Positions 15,525 to 23,474 of a DNA stretch of 27,255 nucleotides are shown here, in pieces. The position numbers and the translations under genes are program-made. How positions within the stretch are numbered: the first letter of the stretch is position 1; every line of letters starts with the position of its first letter. This DNA is from a virus. The notes beneath the pieces were generated by a model that saw only the letters and a program-made list of their open reading frames with translations, searched no databases and was not told where the DNA came from. The DNA is taken from positions 1-27,255 of the IMG/VR virus record IMGVR_UViG_3300047557_000497. One strand, 5' to 3'.

Positions 15525-16388
15525 TCATAGCGCAGACGTAAATGTTGCCGTTAAAATAATTGACGGCGACGTAGGGTGCGCTGGGCTAGTTCCTGGCGGA
15601 TACGTCACCGCCAAAGTATTGCCGCTATCTGACGCAAAGTAAATTTGGATGTAATCGTTGGCGTTTACCGGAATGATAATGTTCCACGAGATAATCGCCG
15701 TCGCTGGCTTGGTGGCTGTAATCCTGCCGGGGATGGTGCCAAGTCCTGCGCTGTAGTCGATATTGGATCCGTTCTTTGAGAACCATATCGTTACATTATC
15801 AACCGCAGTATCGAACGACAACAACTGCAAACTAAACTGGATGTTGTAGTAGCCAGCCGTCTCAAACACAACCTTGGACATATCTGTAGGGTCTAGCGCC
15901 ACACCATTACTGCTGGTTGTCTCAGACATATAAAGCGGTACAGGGGCCGTGGCTGACTGCACCTCACCTACATACACACCGCTCAAATGTGCAGCGTTGC
16001 TTGAACCAAACTGGCCTCGCGTGCAGCCTGTAAACGAAGTTGCTGTTTTGCCGGTGTACGTTATGACTTCGGACCCAATAAGTATTGCTCCACTATCTTG
16101 GAAAAATTCTGTAGAAGCAACAGGAATGGTCGTGACTGCGTTGTTTATATTGGCAGTCAGTGTCGTAACACCGTCTTGAAAAAACGCACCCTGCGGTAAC
16201 GCCAACGTATTAAGCGCACCTGCATTTAACTGGGCAATAAAATTATCAAGCTGAGAGAAGTACAAACGCAGGACGTTGTTCAACTGATCTATGTACTGAC
16301 GGCTGTACTCCGTAGGCGCAACAGGCAGCGCCGGGGCTTTTGTCCTCGATAGAGTCGTAACCTCTGTAGTGACAATCTGTGTGCTCAT
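15525..16388 (-). CDS. Tail/virion protein with C1q/TNF-like C-terminal domain (287 aa)
   Basis: Residues 1-65 form a helical attachment region (YSRQYIDQLNNVLRLYFSQLDNFIAQL) as in fibre N termini. Residues 75-140 are a beta-rich module with GSEVITYTGKTATSFTGCTR, also present in the next gene upstream. The C-terminal part (about 145-287) has the strand pattern of a C1q/TNF-like jelly roll: AGYYNIQFSLQLLSF, NVTIWFSKNGSNIDYS, PVNANDYIQIYFASDS. Such domains trimerise at fibre tips or decorate tails. ATG 16388 overlaps the nozzle gene's stop (ATGA, 16385-16388). It is probably a tail appendage or short fibre. Structural role likely, exact place unknown. Confidence 0.72.
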   Translation of the reverse strand: MSTQIVTTEVTTLSRTKAPALPVAPTEYSRQYIDQLNNVLRLYFSQLDNFIAQLNAGALNTLALPQGAFFQDGVTTLTANINNAVTTIPVASTEFFQDSGAILIGSEVITYTGKTATSFTGCTRGQFGSSNAAHLSGVYVGEVQSATAPVPLYMSETTSSNGVALDPTDMSKVVFETAGYYNIQFSLQLLSFDTAVDNVTIWFSKNGSNIDYSAGLGTIPGRITATKPATAIISWNIIIPVNANDYIQIYFASDSGNTLAVTYPPGTSPAHPTSPSIILTATFTSAL

Positions 16389-18520
16389 CTGCGACCGTCA
16401 GGACGTACATCGATTCTGGGAGCGCCCAACTGCCACTGACAACCAAGCTGGTTGGACTCAATCTTGAACGCCATCTGTCGGCCACGCAGCCTTGTGTACA
16501 CAATCTCAGTGAACTCCTGCACGGTATAGTTTCTGACTGATGCGTAGCTCTGCATGGATGTGACAGAAGCATTTGCCGATGCAGCGTACGGCGCACCAGG
16601 ATTCTGACGCGGGCGCAGGCTGAACGTGACCTGTGGCTTGTCAGGCGTAGGCGTGCTAGATCCGTCAAACGTGATATCTGGGATCATCCTCCAGACGAAG
16701 CCATAGTTGTGGCCATCGCCGATATCAAAGTCTGATGACTGGATGTAAGCGTTGATCGGCAGGACTGTGCCGTTGACCTCGATGTCATCGTTGCCACTCT
16801 CGTGGAACACCACTGTGTGACTGTACGTGGCTGCCATCGGGTTCTCACGCAGCGGGCTGTCCAGCCATGCCGTGCGGCCAAGATTGCCGTAGTACCAGAC
16901 CTGATCCAGATAGTTGTAGATCACGTACCGGTCAATCACGTCGCTGCCAGCGGAGCAGTAGAACCACCATATCTCACTGTAGCCTTCGTTCGTGCCGGCA
17001 AAGAACTGATCCTGCTGGTCAAGGTTGATGTTGCCGTAAACGTACTGACGCAGGCTGCATGGTAATGTTTCCACACGTCCGGTGTAAGCGTAGAACTTGT
17101 CCACGCCCATCCAGTAGGTAATGTTGTTTGCCGTGGCTACAGCGTTCGGGCCGGCTATCGAGATGTTGTCAGACAGGATGTTGAAGCCCCAGACGAAGGG
17201 TGGCCCAAGATACTGCATCGAGAACACAGCACTATCTGTAAATACCAGAATCTCCTGACGAGTCTGCTGGGCTGTGACGATGGTCGATCCCGATGACAGG
17301 CGGAAGCTACCAGCCTGATTCGTAACTGCCGGCGTCCAGACTTGGTAGTTCTCCTGATCTGACCAGCGGATCAGCATCGGATCCTGAGAGGTTTCGTTGT
17401 AGTCATTCACGCCGAACGTGATGACAAAACGGCTGGAGTCAGAGACCATCACAAAGTTACAAACTGACGGGCAGCCTGAATCTGTTTGATACACGCCAGA
17501 GCTGGTGCTCGATAGCAGAGTCGCAGGGGTGGTAAACAGCAGACTGCCGGCTCCTGTGTACTGCGGTATCCACATGTACAGCGCACCGCCGCGAGGATTG
17601 ATGATCAGATAGTCACCGTAATTTGACTCTGACCACAAACGTAGCTGCTGCGGGATGCCGAACGCCGCTGACTGTCCCCAGCCGGTAAACGAGTTAGCGC
17701 GGTAGACGATGGTCCCGTTGGAATGCGTGGTGGCAATAGTTCCATTCGCTCCTCGCGTAGCGCCCGTAAACGTCGTGGCAGTGTTTCCAGTATAGGTGGC
17801 CAGCTCCGAATCCATCAGGATCGTGCCGGTAGCGTTGGAGAACCCGGTAGTAGATGTAACCGTGATCGTGGTATTCGATGCGTCTAGCGTGGCGCTCAGT
17901 GTCGTCTGGTTGGTGCCGCTGACAAAACCACCCCAGAGACCAGCGCCCCAGCCTGCTGCGTATCCAAACACAGCCTGGCCGATGTTTAACTGGTACGCAG
18001 CCGTCACCGTCCCGCCGCCGGTAGCATCAGCGTTGGCGTTGGCAGAAGCAGTGATGGTGTAGCTGTTGGTGTTGACGTACGTGATCCTGAACTCGCCGTT
18101 CAAGGTCAGGCCGCCCACAGCCGTAGCGCCCGAGAAGGTCACATAGTCGCCATCAATCGCGCCATGATCAGCGTCGGTAACCGTTACCGTTCTAGAGCCG
18201 TTGGTAGTCGTAAACGGATTGGTCAGCGTGGCTGTAGCTCTGATCGGTGTAATGTCGTTGTATACACCGCCGCTCTCAACGTAGTACTTAACGTTCGTGC
18301 CAAGGCCGAGCAGGTTGTATCCCCGCAGCGTCACCCAGTTCCAGAGCGTACGGGCCACACCAAGATAGGTGTTACTGGAGATGGGCTGCCAGCCGCCGAG
18401 CTTCTGAGGATACCCAGAACGAAAACGAATCTTGTCGCACTCAAACCAGCCGCCTTCATTGGCGAGCGTAGTGCCCTCGCGATTTACACCTGGTCGGAGT
18501 TGCAGTTTCTGTAATGGCAC
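16385..18520 (-). CDS. Tail nozzle / tail tubular protein B-like (P22 gp10-like), 711 aa
   Basis: The start is GTG 18520, with GGTGAG six bases upstream. The opening MPLQKLQLRPGVNREGTTLA and GGWFECDKIRFRSGYPQKLGGW, together with the C-terminal GRQMAFKIESNQLGCQWQLGAPRI, fit the beta-propeller protein that closes the tail in P22 (gp10) and T7 (gp12). Blades with repeated WxxxE/YGDYLIIN, MVSDSSRFVITF and QEILVFTDSAVFSMQYLG are visible. Two extra beta-rich modules sit near the N terminus: residues about 95-172 (DGDYVTFSGATAVGG) and 206-275 (ATYTGNTATTFTGATRG). The second is shared with the 287-residue protein. The position before the ejection-protein genes agrees. Role confident at the level of tail component; nozzle identity moderate. 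Confidence 0.72.
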   Translation of the reverse strand: MPLQKLQLRPGVNREGTTLANEGGWFECDKIRFRSGYPQKLGGWQPISSNTYLGVARTLWNWVTLRGYNLLGLGTNVKYYVESGGVYNDITPIRATATLTNPFTTTNGSRTVTVTDADHGAIDGDYVTFSGATAVGGLTLNGEFRITYVNTNSYTITASANANADATGGGTVTAAYQLNIGQAVFGYAAGWGAGLWGGFVSGTNQTTLSATLDASNTTITVTSTTGFSNATGTILMDSELATYTGNTATTFTGATRGANGTIATTHSNGTIVYRANSFTGWGQSAAFGIPQQLRLWSESNYGDYLIINPRGGALYMWIPQYTGAGSLLFTTPATLLSSTSSGVYQTDSGCPSVCNFVMVSDSSRFVITFGVNDYNETSQDPMLIRWSDQENYQVWTPAVTNQAGSFRLSSGSTIVTAQQTRQEILVFTDSAVFSMQYLGPPFVWGFNILSDNISIAGPNAVATANNITYWMGVDKFYAYTGRVETLPCSLRQYVYGNINLDQQDQFFAGTNEGYSEIWWFYCSAGSDVIDRYVIYNYLDQVWYYGNLGRTAWLDSPLRENPMAATYSHTVVFHESGNDDIEVNGTVLPINAYIQSSDFDIGDGHNYGFVWRMIPDITFDGSSTPTPDKPQVTFSLRPRQNPGAPYAASANASVTSMQSYASVRNYTVQEFTEIVYTRLRGRQMAFKIESNQLGCQWQLGAPRIDVRPDGRR

Positions 18521-18526
18521 TTTTGC

Positions 18527-19189
18527 TCACCCATGATTTATGGCCGCCATCACTTTGTCGTACAAAGCTTGGCGAGCTTCAAGCCCAATATAACCACCGT
18601 TGATCTTCTTGGTCATGCCCTTTATATCAGAAGCATCCGCCAGTGGCGATAGGTTGTTAGTCTTCCAAAACCATCCGGCAGAACGGGCGGCATATATAGG
18701 TTCCAGCAGCAGATCAGGATTGGCTACCAAGTCCACGCCTAGCGCGTCTCCGCACCGTTTGTAATTATCCTTGCCAGTGAGCTGCTTTAGCCCTCTGCCC
18801 CGAAACTTCCAACCCTCGCCCGACTGCGGTGGACCGTTACCCATCCGTGAGCTGTAGACCATGTTGGCTATCAGCTCTGGCTTTTTCTCAATTGATAATG
18901 CCACCTTGGTAGGTATCAGCGCACCCTTGGCATCCCGCTTGGGCTTCTTGTTTGGGCCGAGTTCAGCAAACCTGTTAGGCCAGCAGGCCGCCAACGTCGC
19001 AGCGCGGTAGTTCAGGTTTTCCGTCAGCATGGTGTAGCCGCCAGACTCATGCGAGGTCTGGGCTAGGAAAGCGGCTACCCGCTTCTCGTTGTTGATCTCA
19101 AACTCAACACAGGTCTCAATCAGGGGCTGCAACCACTTGTCGGGATCCTTGATCTTGGCCGCAACCAGCAATGGGCTAGTCGGATTCAC
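18527..19189 (-). CDS. Endolysin, GH19 chitinase-like muramidase
   Basis: This 220-residue protein matches phage GH19-type lysins. FLAQTSHESGGYTMLTENLNY (residues 41-61) includes the presumed catalytic glutamate E48, followed by YSSRMGNG (about 112-119) and EGWKFRGRGLKQLTGKDNY (125-143). The C-terminal half has AARSAGWFWKTNNL and ends with MTKKINGGYIGLEAR. It should cut peptidoglycan glycan strands. There is no signal peptide or membrane anchor, so it needs the holin next door for export. The start is GTG 19189, overlapping the holin stop as GTGA, with a good AAGGAG at 19198-19203. It is the most securely recognised gene of the late operon. Confidence 0.93.
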   Translation of the reverse strand: MNPTSPLLVAAKIKDPDKWLQPLIETCVEFEINNEKRVAAFLAQTSHESGGYTMLTENLNYRAATLAACWPNRFAELGPNKKPKRDAKGALIPTKVALSIEKKPELIANMVYSSRMGNGPPQSGEGWKFRGRGLKQLTGKDNYKRCGDALGVDLVANPDLLLEPIYAARSAGWFWKTNNLSPLADASDIKGMTKKINGGYIGLEARQALYDKVMAAINHG

Positions 19190-19683
19190 TTGCCAATCTC
19201 CTTCATCTTCTTGTCAGTGTCTTCCTGTGCTTTGTTGGAAGATCCGTACCAGAAACGTATCAGGCTGTTGATAGCTGTACCAATCAGGAAACCAAGGATG
19301 ATGTTGATGAAGTCCCTGTTCTTGTTCTCGATGGGCATGAACGACACCATGAAGAAGTACAGGAACGAGACTATCGTGATGAACCAGCCGTACAGATATA
19401 CGTGCCGTCGGATGATCGGGTCTGTGGATTTCATGGCTTCCATCTGCATGTCTGTTGCACGTTGGGTGGACTTCTCGTCCAGCTCTGCCATGAACTCGGC
19501 GTGGCGGTTGGCCTCTTCTTGCAGCTTGGCGTTGTACTCAGGGGTAGCTTCTCCTTCAGGCTTCAGCTCCATTCCAAGCTTTTCCTGAACCGCATCCACA
19601 CCCTTCTCGATCACTTGGTCTGCAACCTTGTGCATACCGTTCTGGATCAGGTTGGAAACAATACCAGCTACGATAGGTAACAT
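19186..19683 (-). CDS. Holin-like membrane protein (GTA-type holin family)
   Basis: This 165-residue protein has a soluble, charged N-terminal half (amphipathic start, then helix about 45-85) and two strong membrane segments at about 95-116 (HVYLYGWFITIVSFLYFFMVSF) and 124-146 (DFINIILGFLIGTAINSLIRFW), then YGSSNKAQ and a charged tail. The GFLIGT...YGSS-K ending resembles the holin family named for gene-transfer-agent release. It is followed directly by the endolysin (GTGA overlap), the classical holin-lysin order. AGGGGGA precedes ATG 19683. It should form the inner-membrane hole that triggers lysis. Some phages use homologous proteins as antiholins, so the exact lysis role remains open. Confidence 0.75.
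   Translation of the reverse strand: MLPIVAGIVSNLIQNGMHKVADQVIEKGVDAVQEKLGMELKPEGEATPEYNAKLQEEANRHAEFMAELDEKSTQRATDMQMEAMKSTDPIIRRHVYLYGWFITIVSFLYFFMVSFMPIENKNRDFINIILGFLIGTAINSLIRFWYGSSNKAQEDTDKKMKEIGK
19198..19203 (-). promoter_or_regulatory. Ribosome binding site of the endolysin
   Basis: AAGGAG on the - strand lies eight bases before the GTG at 19189, within the holin coding sequence. It justifies the GTG start and suggests strong translation of the endolysin. Confidence 0.65.
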
Positions 19684-19684
19684 C

Positions 19685-19978
19685 TCAGTCCCCCTGCATC
19701 ATCAACATCATCTTGAGCCGCAGCTCACGCATTTTCTTTATTTCTTCTACCGCTACCGCCGTCGCATTGTGCGCATCCATCAGCGCCATCCCAATCAACG
19801 GTATTGCTACTACAAAGGTCAGAGCCATTATTGCTAGACATATAATGACAATGACCGATACGTGTGACTCATCCTTATCATTATTAGGACGGCCCACATC
19901 CATATTGCTACGAACAGGATTGCCCCAATCCAAGTTGCCAGATTTTTTATCTGGTTTACCGCCCTTCTGCGTCGCCAT
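19685..19978 (-). CDS. Small single-span membrane protein (97 aa), lysis cassette
   Basis: The polar, lysine-rich N terminus (1-39) is followed by one long hydrophobic helix (about 40-67, VSVIVIICLAIMALTFVV) and a basic/acidic helix (VEEIKKMRELRLKMMLMM). It ends one base before the holin ATG. Its first 145 bases overlap, in another frame, the 3' end of the 232-residue gene, including that protein's membrane segment. There is no good ribosome site before ATG 19978, so expression may depend on coupling. Topology would suit an inner-membrane spanin partner or holin regulator, but no lipobox or spanin signature is seen. Gene reality probable, function unknown. Confidence 0.55.
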   Translation of the reverse strand: MATQKGGKPDKKSGNLDWGNPVRSNMDVGRPNNDKDESHVSVIVIICLAIMALTFVVAIPLIGMALMDAHNATAVAVEEIKKMRELRLKMMLMMQGD

Positions 19979-20532
19979 GATGCAATCTGATTCTTCCTCA
20001 GTTCGTCAGCCAAAGCCGCGTTCTGCTCTTGCACGATCTCCTGCCAGGCTTTCTCCCACCGTGTGTACACGTTAGATAGCTCTGGCGGCGTCTGGTACAC
20101 CATCATCTCGCGCACCTCTGAGAGCATAGAATCCAACTGCGTCCTAATCTGTATCCTGCGCAGCGCCCTCCGGGCTAGTGATTCGTCCCCCTTGTACAGC
20201 TTCCTAGCATTAGCTTCTTCTTCTATGAAAGCCTTGGCCAGCTTGTCATACTCATCTATGAACGTACCTAAGTAGTCCCAGATATCATTAAGCGCGTCTT
20301 GGGGGTGGGTTTTTGCCACCTCCTGAACGCGCTTGACCTCTTCTTGGTACTGCTTTGTCTGCTCCGGGCTGGGGTTAACCAGCTTGTGATACTGCTCTTT
20401 CAGATCCTTCAGCACTCCGCTGACGTCGCCGGCTGTAGACCTGACGTCCTTGTAAATTTTTATGCCTTGCTTTACAAGGTCGATTGCGGTGGTTGCGGCC
20501 TTGAAACACGCAGCAATCGTCAGCGGATCCAC
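19834..20532 (-). CDS. Hypothetical helical protein with C-terminal membrane anchor (232 aa)
   Basis: This starts at GTG 20532, three bases after the upstream stop codon. The sequence opens MDPLTIAACFKAATTAIDLVKQ and is mainly alpha-helical and charged, with VRSTAGDVSGVLKDLKEQY near 30-50 and paired arginines (RRALRRIQIRTQL) near 121-133. One membrane helix lies at about 198-219 (LATWIGAILFVAIWMWAVLI), preceded by RRRR and followed by a short polar tail. It therefore seems to be an N-in, tail-anchored protein. It sits upstream of the small membrane protein, holin and endolysin, so a lysis or virion-membrane role is plausible. I recall similar proteins in aquatic phages but no assigned function. 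Confidence 0.65.
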   Translation of the reverse strand: MDPLTIAACFKAATTAIDLVKQGIKIYKDVRSTAGDVSGVLKDLKEQYHKLVNPSPEQTKQYQEEVKRVQEVAKTHPQDALNDIWDYLGTFIDEYDKLAKAFIEEEANARKLYKGDESLARRALRRIQIRTQLDSMLSEVREMMVYQTPPELSNVYTRWEKAWQEIVQEQNAALADELRKNQIASWRRRRAVNQIKNLATWIGAILFVAIWMWAVLIMIRMSHTYRSLSLYV

Positions 20533-20535
20533 ATT

Positions 20536-20901
20536 TTATGCAGCCTGCTGTGCTACCCAGCTAGTTGTAGCCTCATCCCACGAATACATCTGACCGTCAG
20601 TAGGCATATCCACAGGAGCCTTCCACTGGCAGGTGTCTTCGTTCAGCACCCAGCTTGCGAAGGGCTTGGGCGGGATGAACGCATCACGCTGCTCATCGTA
20701 GGTATAGCCAATACCGGCATAGTTCTTACGGATACGGGCGTTATAGCTAGTCTGCACCCAACGGCCTCCTAGAAGCCGCTCACAGAAAGCCGCGCCAATG
20801 TATTCCTTTTCAATGCCATTAGCGTCAGCCGTGTCCTTGTTGTCTACTACGATAACTTGCTCGACCACATTGTTCGGGCCAAGACGGGCAAAGTGGCTCA
20901 T
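20536..20901 (-). CDS. Conserved phage hypothetical protein (121 aa)
   Basis: This begins MSHFARLGPNNVVEQVIVVD and contains GGRWVQTSYNARIRKNYAGI followed by GYTYDEQRDAFIPPKPFASW. It resembles a protein repeatedly seen in cyanophages and other aquatic phages as I recall, always without a known role. The composition is aromatic-rich (W, Y, F), beta-strand-like and soluble. ATG 20901 overlaps the last base of the preceding oxygenase stop codon (TAATG), so translation is coupled. In such genomes it accompanies virion genes and may be a minor structural protein, but nothing in the sequence demonstrates that. Confidence 0.75.
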   Translation of the reverse strand: MSHFARLGPNNVVEQVIVVDNKDTADANGIEKEYIGAAFCERLLGGRWVQTSYNARIRKNYAGIGYTYDEQRDAFIPPKPFASWVLNEDTCQWKAPVDMPTDGQMYSWDEATTSWVAQQAA

Positions 20902-21509
20902 TACTCTTCTCCTAGTTGCAGTCCAGTTAAGCTCTCATCGACACCGATGTGCCCCTTGAGAAAGGTGTTAAACGCAATGCTGACACGAGTCTCGTTACCT
21001 ACTTTCGTCTCAACCATGTGCTCAAGATGCGACGGGAACAGAATCAAATCCCCTGCCCCTACCTCAAACCACCAGCTCTCAGAGTTCCAGTGGTTCCATG
21101 TAGCAGGCTGAACCTTGATCCGCTCGTAGCCGCTCTTGTAAAAGTAAATCTTGTCTACCGACCTGTCAGCCTGCGGGTAGAACACACCGCTGATAAAGCT
21201 GTTAGGGTGAGCATGTTTGTGGTGATACTGCCCCGGATCAGTGTAGTTCGCCCATGATTGCGTGACATATAGCGCAACATCGCCCTTTGGGTCATGCACT
21301 GTCTTGAAGTATTCCAGCATCGCGTCTTCGATAAAGTCACGGATGTCTGTCAGTTCCTTGTCCTTCAAAATCGTGCGGTTTGAACTGGTAATGTTTCCTT
21401 GGTTCGGATACTTATCCTGACCAAGAATGTAGTCCAGCTCTGTTTTAGTCAGATCACGACCCAGACGGAAGAAGCCGATAGGTAACGGGAAAAGGTTGTG
21501 AATGTTCAT
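20901..21509 (-). CDS. 2-oxoglutarate/Fe(II)-dependent oxygenase (phage type)
   Basis: ATG 21509 is preferred to the TTG three bases upstream, giving 202 residues. The iron site is visible: H99/H101 in YHHKHAHPNSFISGVFY, the distal histidine in FPSHLEHMV (H161 or H164), and R175 in ETRVSIAFNTF, which would bind 2-oxoglutarate. This is the layout of the 2OG-FeII_Oxy family common in cyanophages and related phages. The enzyme would hydroxylate a protein, nucleic acid or small molecule using 2OG and oxygen; the substrate is unknown. It follows the adhesin genes and an 86-residue ORF, with TGATG coupling. Its place in the late operon raises the possibility of modifying a virion protein, which is speculative. 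Confidence 0.82.
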   Translation of the reverse strand: MNIHNLFPLPIGFFRLGRDLTKTELDYILGQDKYPNQGNITSSNRTILKDKELTDIRDFIEDAMLEYFKTVHDPKGDVALYVTQSWANYTDPGQYHHKHAHPNSFISGVFYPQADRSVDKIYFYKSGYERIKVQPATWNHWNSESWWFEVGAGDLILFPSHLEHMVETKVGNETRVSIAFNTFLKGHIGVDESLTGLQLGEE

Positions 21510-21769
21510 CAATTCACCGCCTTATCGTATTCCTGCTGGCGACCTAGCAACTCTTCCAGTTGCTTCTTTGTCCACACGGTTTTAATGCTGTCCTCAAAAG
21601 CTTTGATCTTCTCCATAGTGTCATGCACTTCTTCCATCGTCGGGCATGGACGCTCATCCTCCCAGACGCTGAAGAAGTTGTTGGTGATCTCCCATCGTGC
21701 GCCCGGACGTAGCAGGTGCATCGCTGTATCAATACCGTAGAGCATGTACACTTTTTTCTCCACTCTCAC
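21509..21769 (-). CDS. Small hypothetical protein (up to 86 aa)
   Basis: The core YMLYGIDTAMHLLRPGARWE is followed by TNNFFSVWEDERPCPTMEEV and a helical end (DTMEKIKAFEDSIKTVWTKK). From memory, this resembles short proteins in aquatic phage genomes near the tail-fibre genes; function unknown. The start is uncertain: GTG codons occur at 21769, 21763 and 21751. An AGGGAG-like site fits the second and GTGGAG fits the third, which would begin MYMLYGID. The stop shares a base with the oxygenase ATG (TGATG). The acidic C-terminal helix suggests a partner-binding protein. Confidence 0.65.
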   Translation of the reverse strand: MRVEKKVYMLYGIDTAMHLLRPGARWEITNNFFSVWEDERPCPTMEEVHDTMEKIKAFEDSIKTVWTKKQLEELLGRQQEYDKAVN

Positions 21770-21776
21770 TCTCCCT

Positions 21777-23474
21777 TTATGAGTTTAGTTTTAGGATAAC
21801 TATGCCGGAACCTCCAGAGCCGCCAGCGACAAACGAGCCAGAATAGCCAGAACCACCACCGCCCCCTCCAAGGTTCGCAGTTGCTGCGGTCGGAATAGTT
21901 GAACTAGCAGTTCCATTGGCACCACCACCAGAACCGCCTGTTCCCGCAGTACCACCTTGACCACCACCGCCGCCGCCACCAGCGTAAGTTACAGAAGAAC
22001 CAGTAAGCGTTGATGTCGTCCCATTTCCACCATTTCCGCCTTTTACTGCTGGCGATGCAACTCCAGCTTGACCACTTTCAGATGCTCCACCACCGCCACC
22101 TCCATTACCAACACCAGCTCCCGCAGCAGAACCACCTCCATTATTCCCCTGTGCAGGAGCCGTAGACGGAGTATTCCCAGCGCCAGCAGCAAAATTTTGA
22201 GTGCTCCCGCCGCCAGAACCACCTGCGGCACCGGCTTGGTTTGAGTCACTTCCTCCTCCGCCACCGCCGTTAGAGGTTATGGTACTGAAAATTGAATTAC
22301 CGCCGTTTGAACCTTTTACTGATGTTGAAGCAGCTCCAGCTCCACCAGCACCTACGGTAATAGCATAAGTGGCTCCAGAAGAAACCGAAAACGCTGTGCC
22401 AGTTCTAAAACCTCCAGCGCCTCCTGCGCCAGCTAGAGAGCCACCTCCACCTCCACCAGCAACAACAAGGTAGTCCACACTTGTCACGCCCGGAGGAACA
22501 GTCCACGAGCCAGAAGCATTAAACGTCACTACGCCTGTCTGTGGGGCTAGGTATTTGATAATGACAATGCCGCTGCCTCCGGAACCGCCCGTCGAATTAT
22601 TTGGGAAGCCGCCGCCGCCACCGCCGCCGCCTGTGTTTACAGTACCGGAACCAGCAACAGAACTTGCAGCACCATTACTGCCGTTACCGCCACCACCGAG
22701 ACCGCCCGTACCACCTTGATTGGTTGTAGGGGTTGTTCCGCAGCCACCGCCACCCCCTCCTGCGTAAAATGTTGATGATCCACTTATTGAAGAAGCAGTT
22801 CCATTACCTCCTGCGCCCCCATTGTTCGGCCCAGAGCCGGGTCCCGCACCATTCCCGCCAGCAGCAGATGCACCACCACCACCGCCTCCAGAATCTGTTG
22901 CGCCGGGAACTGCGGCACCAGCGCCACCATTGTTTCCTTGAGATGGCGTAGTTGCAGGTGTATTTCCAGCGCCTCCAAGACCTACAGGACCACCGCCATT
23001 TCCTGTCCCGCTTCCACCAGAACCACCAGAAATTCCAGTTACAGTTGAACTGTTATCACCACCACCGCCGCCACCATTTGTGGTAATAGTGCTAAATATG
23101 GAATTTGCACCAGATACCCCTCTCCCATTATTGTTTCCAGCTCCGCCAGAGCCAACAGTAATTGTATAAGTGGTTCCGGGAATTACGGGAAATCCTGTTC
23201 CAGTTCTAAATCCTCCAGCACCGCCAGCACCATAATATTTTCCTCCTCCACCACCACCCGCCACTACAAGGTAATCCACCTGCGACACACCATCCGGGCA
23301 TGTCCACGAGCCAGAGGAAGTGAAAGATAGAACAACAGTGTTCGTAGGTATGCCGGGCCATACGCCTGCCTTGATAGCCTGCAATGCCTGCTGTAGCGTC
23401 CATATCCCCGATGCCTGCGTCGTGCTCGGCAAGCGAGGACTTTTCGTCATTATTCTGCCGGGATAATCACTCAT
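21777..23474 (-). CDS. Glycine-rich tail fibre / adhesin, copy 1 (565 aa, two modules)
   Basis: A short unique N terminus (1-45, SGIWTLQQALQAIKAG) is followed by two homologous glycine-rich modules. Each begins with a WT-PxGV-xVDYLVVAGGGGGG strand and AGGFRTGT, passes through long G/S/A/N runs with an AGNTPxTxPxQGNxGG block, and ends GGSGIVI[IL]K. Such proteins resemble phage adhesins with packed polyglycine-II helices (as in gp38 of T-even-like phages), where variable loops bind the receptor. ATG 23474 has AAGGT upstream. The gene follows its paralogue (23483-25114) by eight bases. It is likely the distal receptor-binding part of the tail. Adhesin role probable, receptor unknown. Confidence 0.75.
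   Translation of the reverse strand: MSDYPGRIMTKSPRLPSTTQASGIWTLQQALQAIKAGVWPGIPTNTVVLSFTSSGSWTCPDGVSQVDYLVVAGGGGGGKYYGAGGAGGFRTGTGFPVIPGTTYTITVGSGGAGNNNGRGVSGANSIFSTITTNGGGGGGDNSSTVTGISGGSGGSGTGNGGGPVGLGGAGNTPATTPSQGNNGGAGAAVPGATDSGGGGGGASAAGGNGAGPGSGPNNGGAGGNGTASSISGSSTFYAGGGGGGCGTTPTTNQGGTGGLGGGGNGSNGAASSVAGSGTVNTGGGGGGGGFPNNSTGGSGGSGIVIIKYLAPQTGVVTFNASGSWTVPPGVTSVDYLVVAGGGGGGSLAGAGGAGGFRTGTAFSVSSGATYAITVGAGGAGAASTSVKGSNGGNSIFSTITSNGGGGGGSDSNQAGAAGGSGGGSTQNFAAGAGNTPSTAPAQGNNGGGSAAGAGVGNGGGGGGASESGQAGVASPAVKGGNGGNGTTSTLTGSSVTYAGGGGGGGQGGTAGTGGSGGGANGTASSTIPTAATANLGGGGGGSGYSGSFVAGGSGGSGIVILKLNS

Noticed and set aside
16246-16668. 140-residue - strand ORF spanning the junction of the nozzle and 287-residue genes
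   Set aside because: It is out of frame with both well-supported proteins and arginine-rich as expected of a shadow frame.
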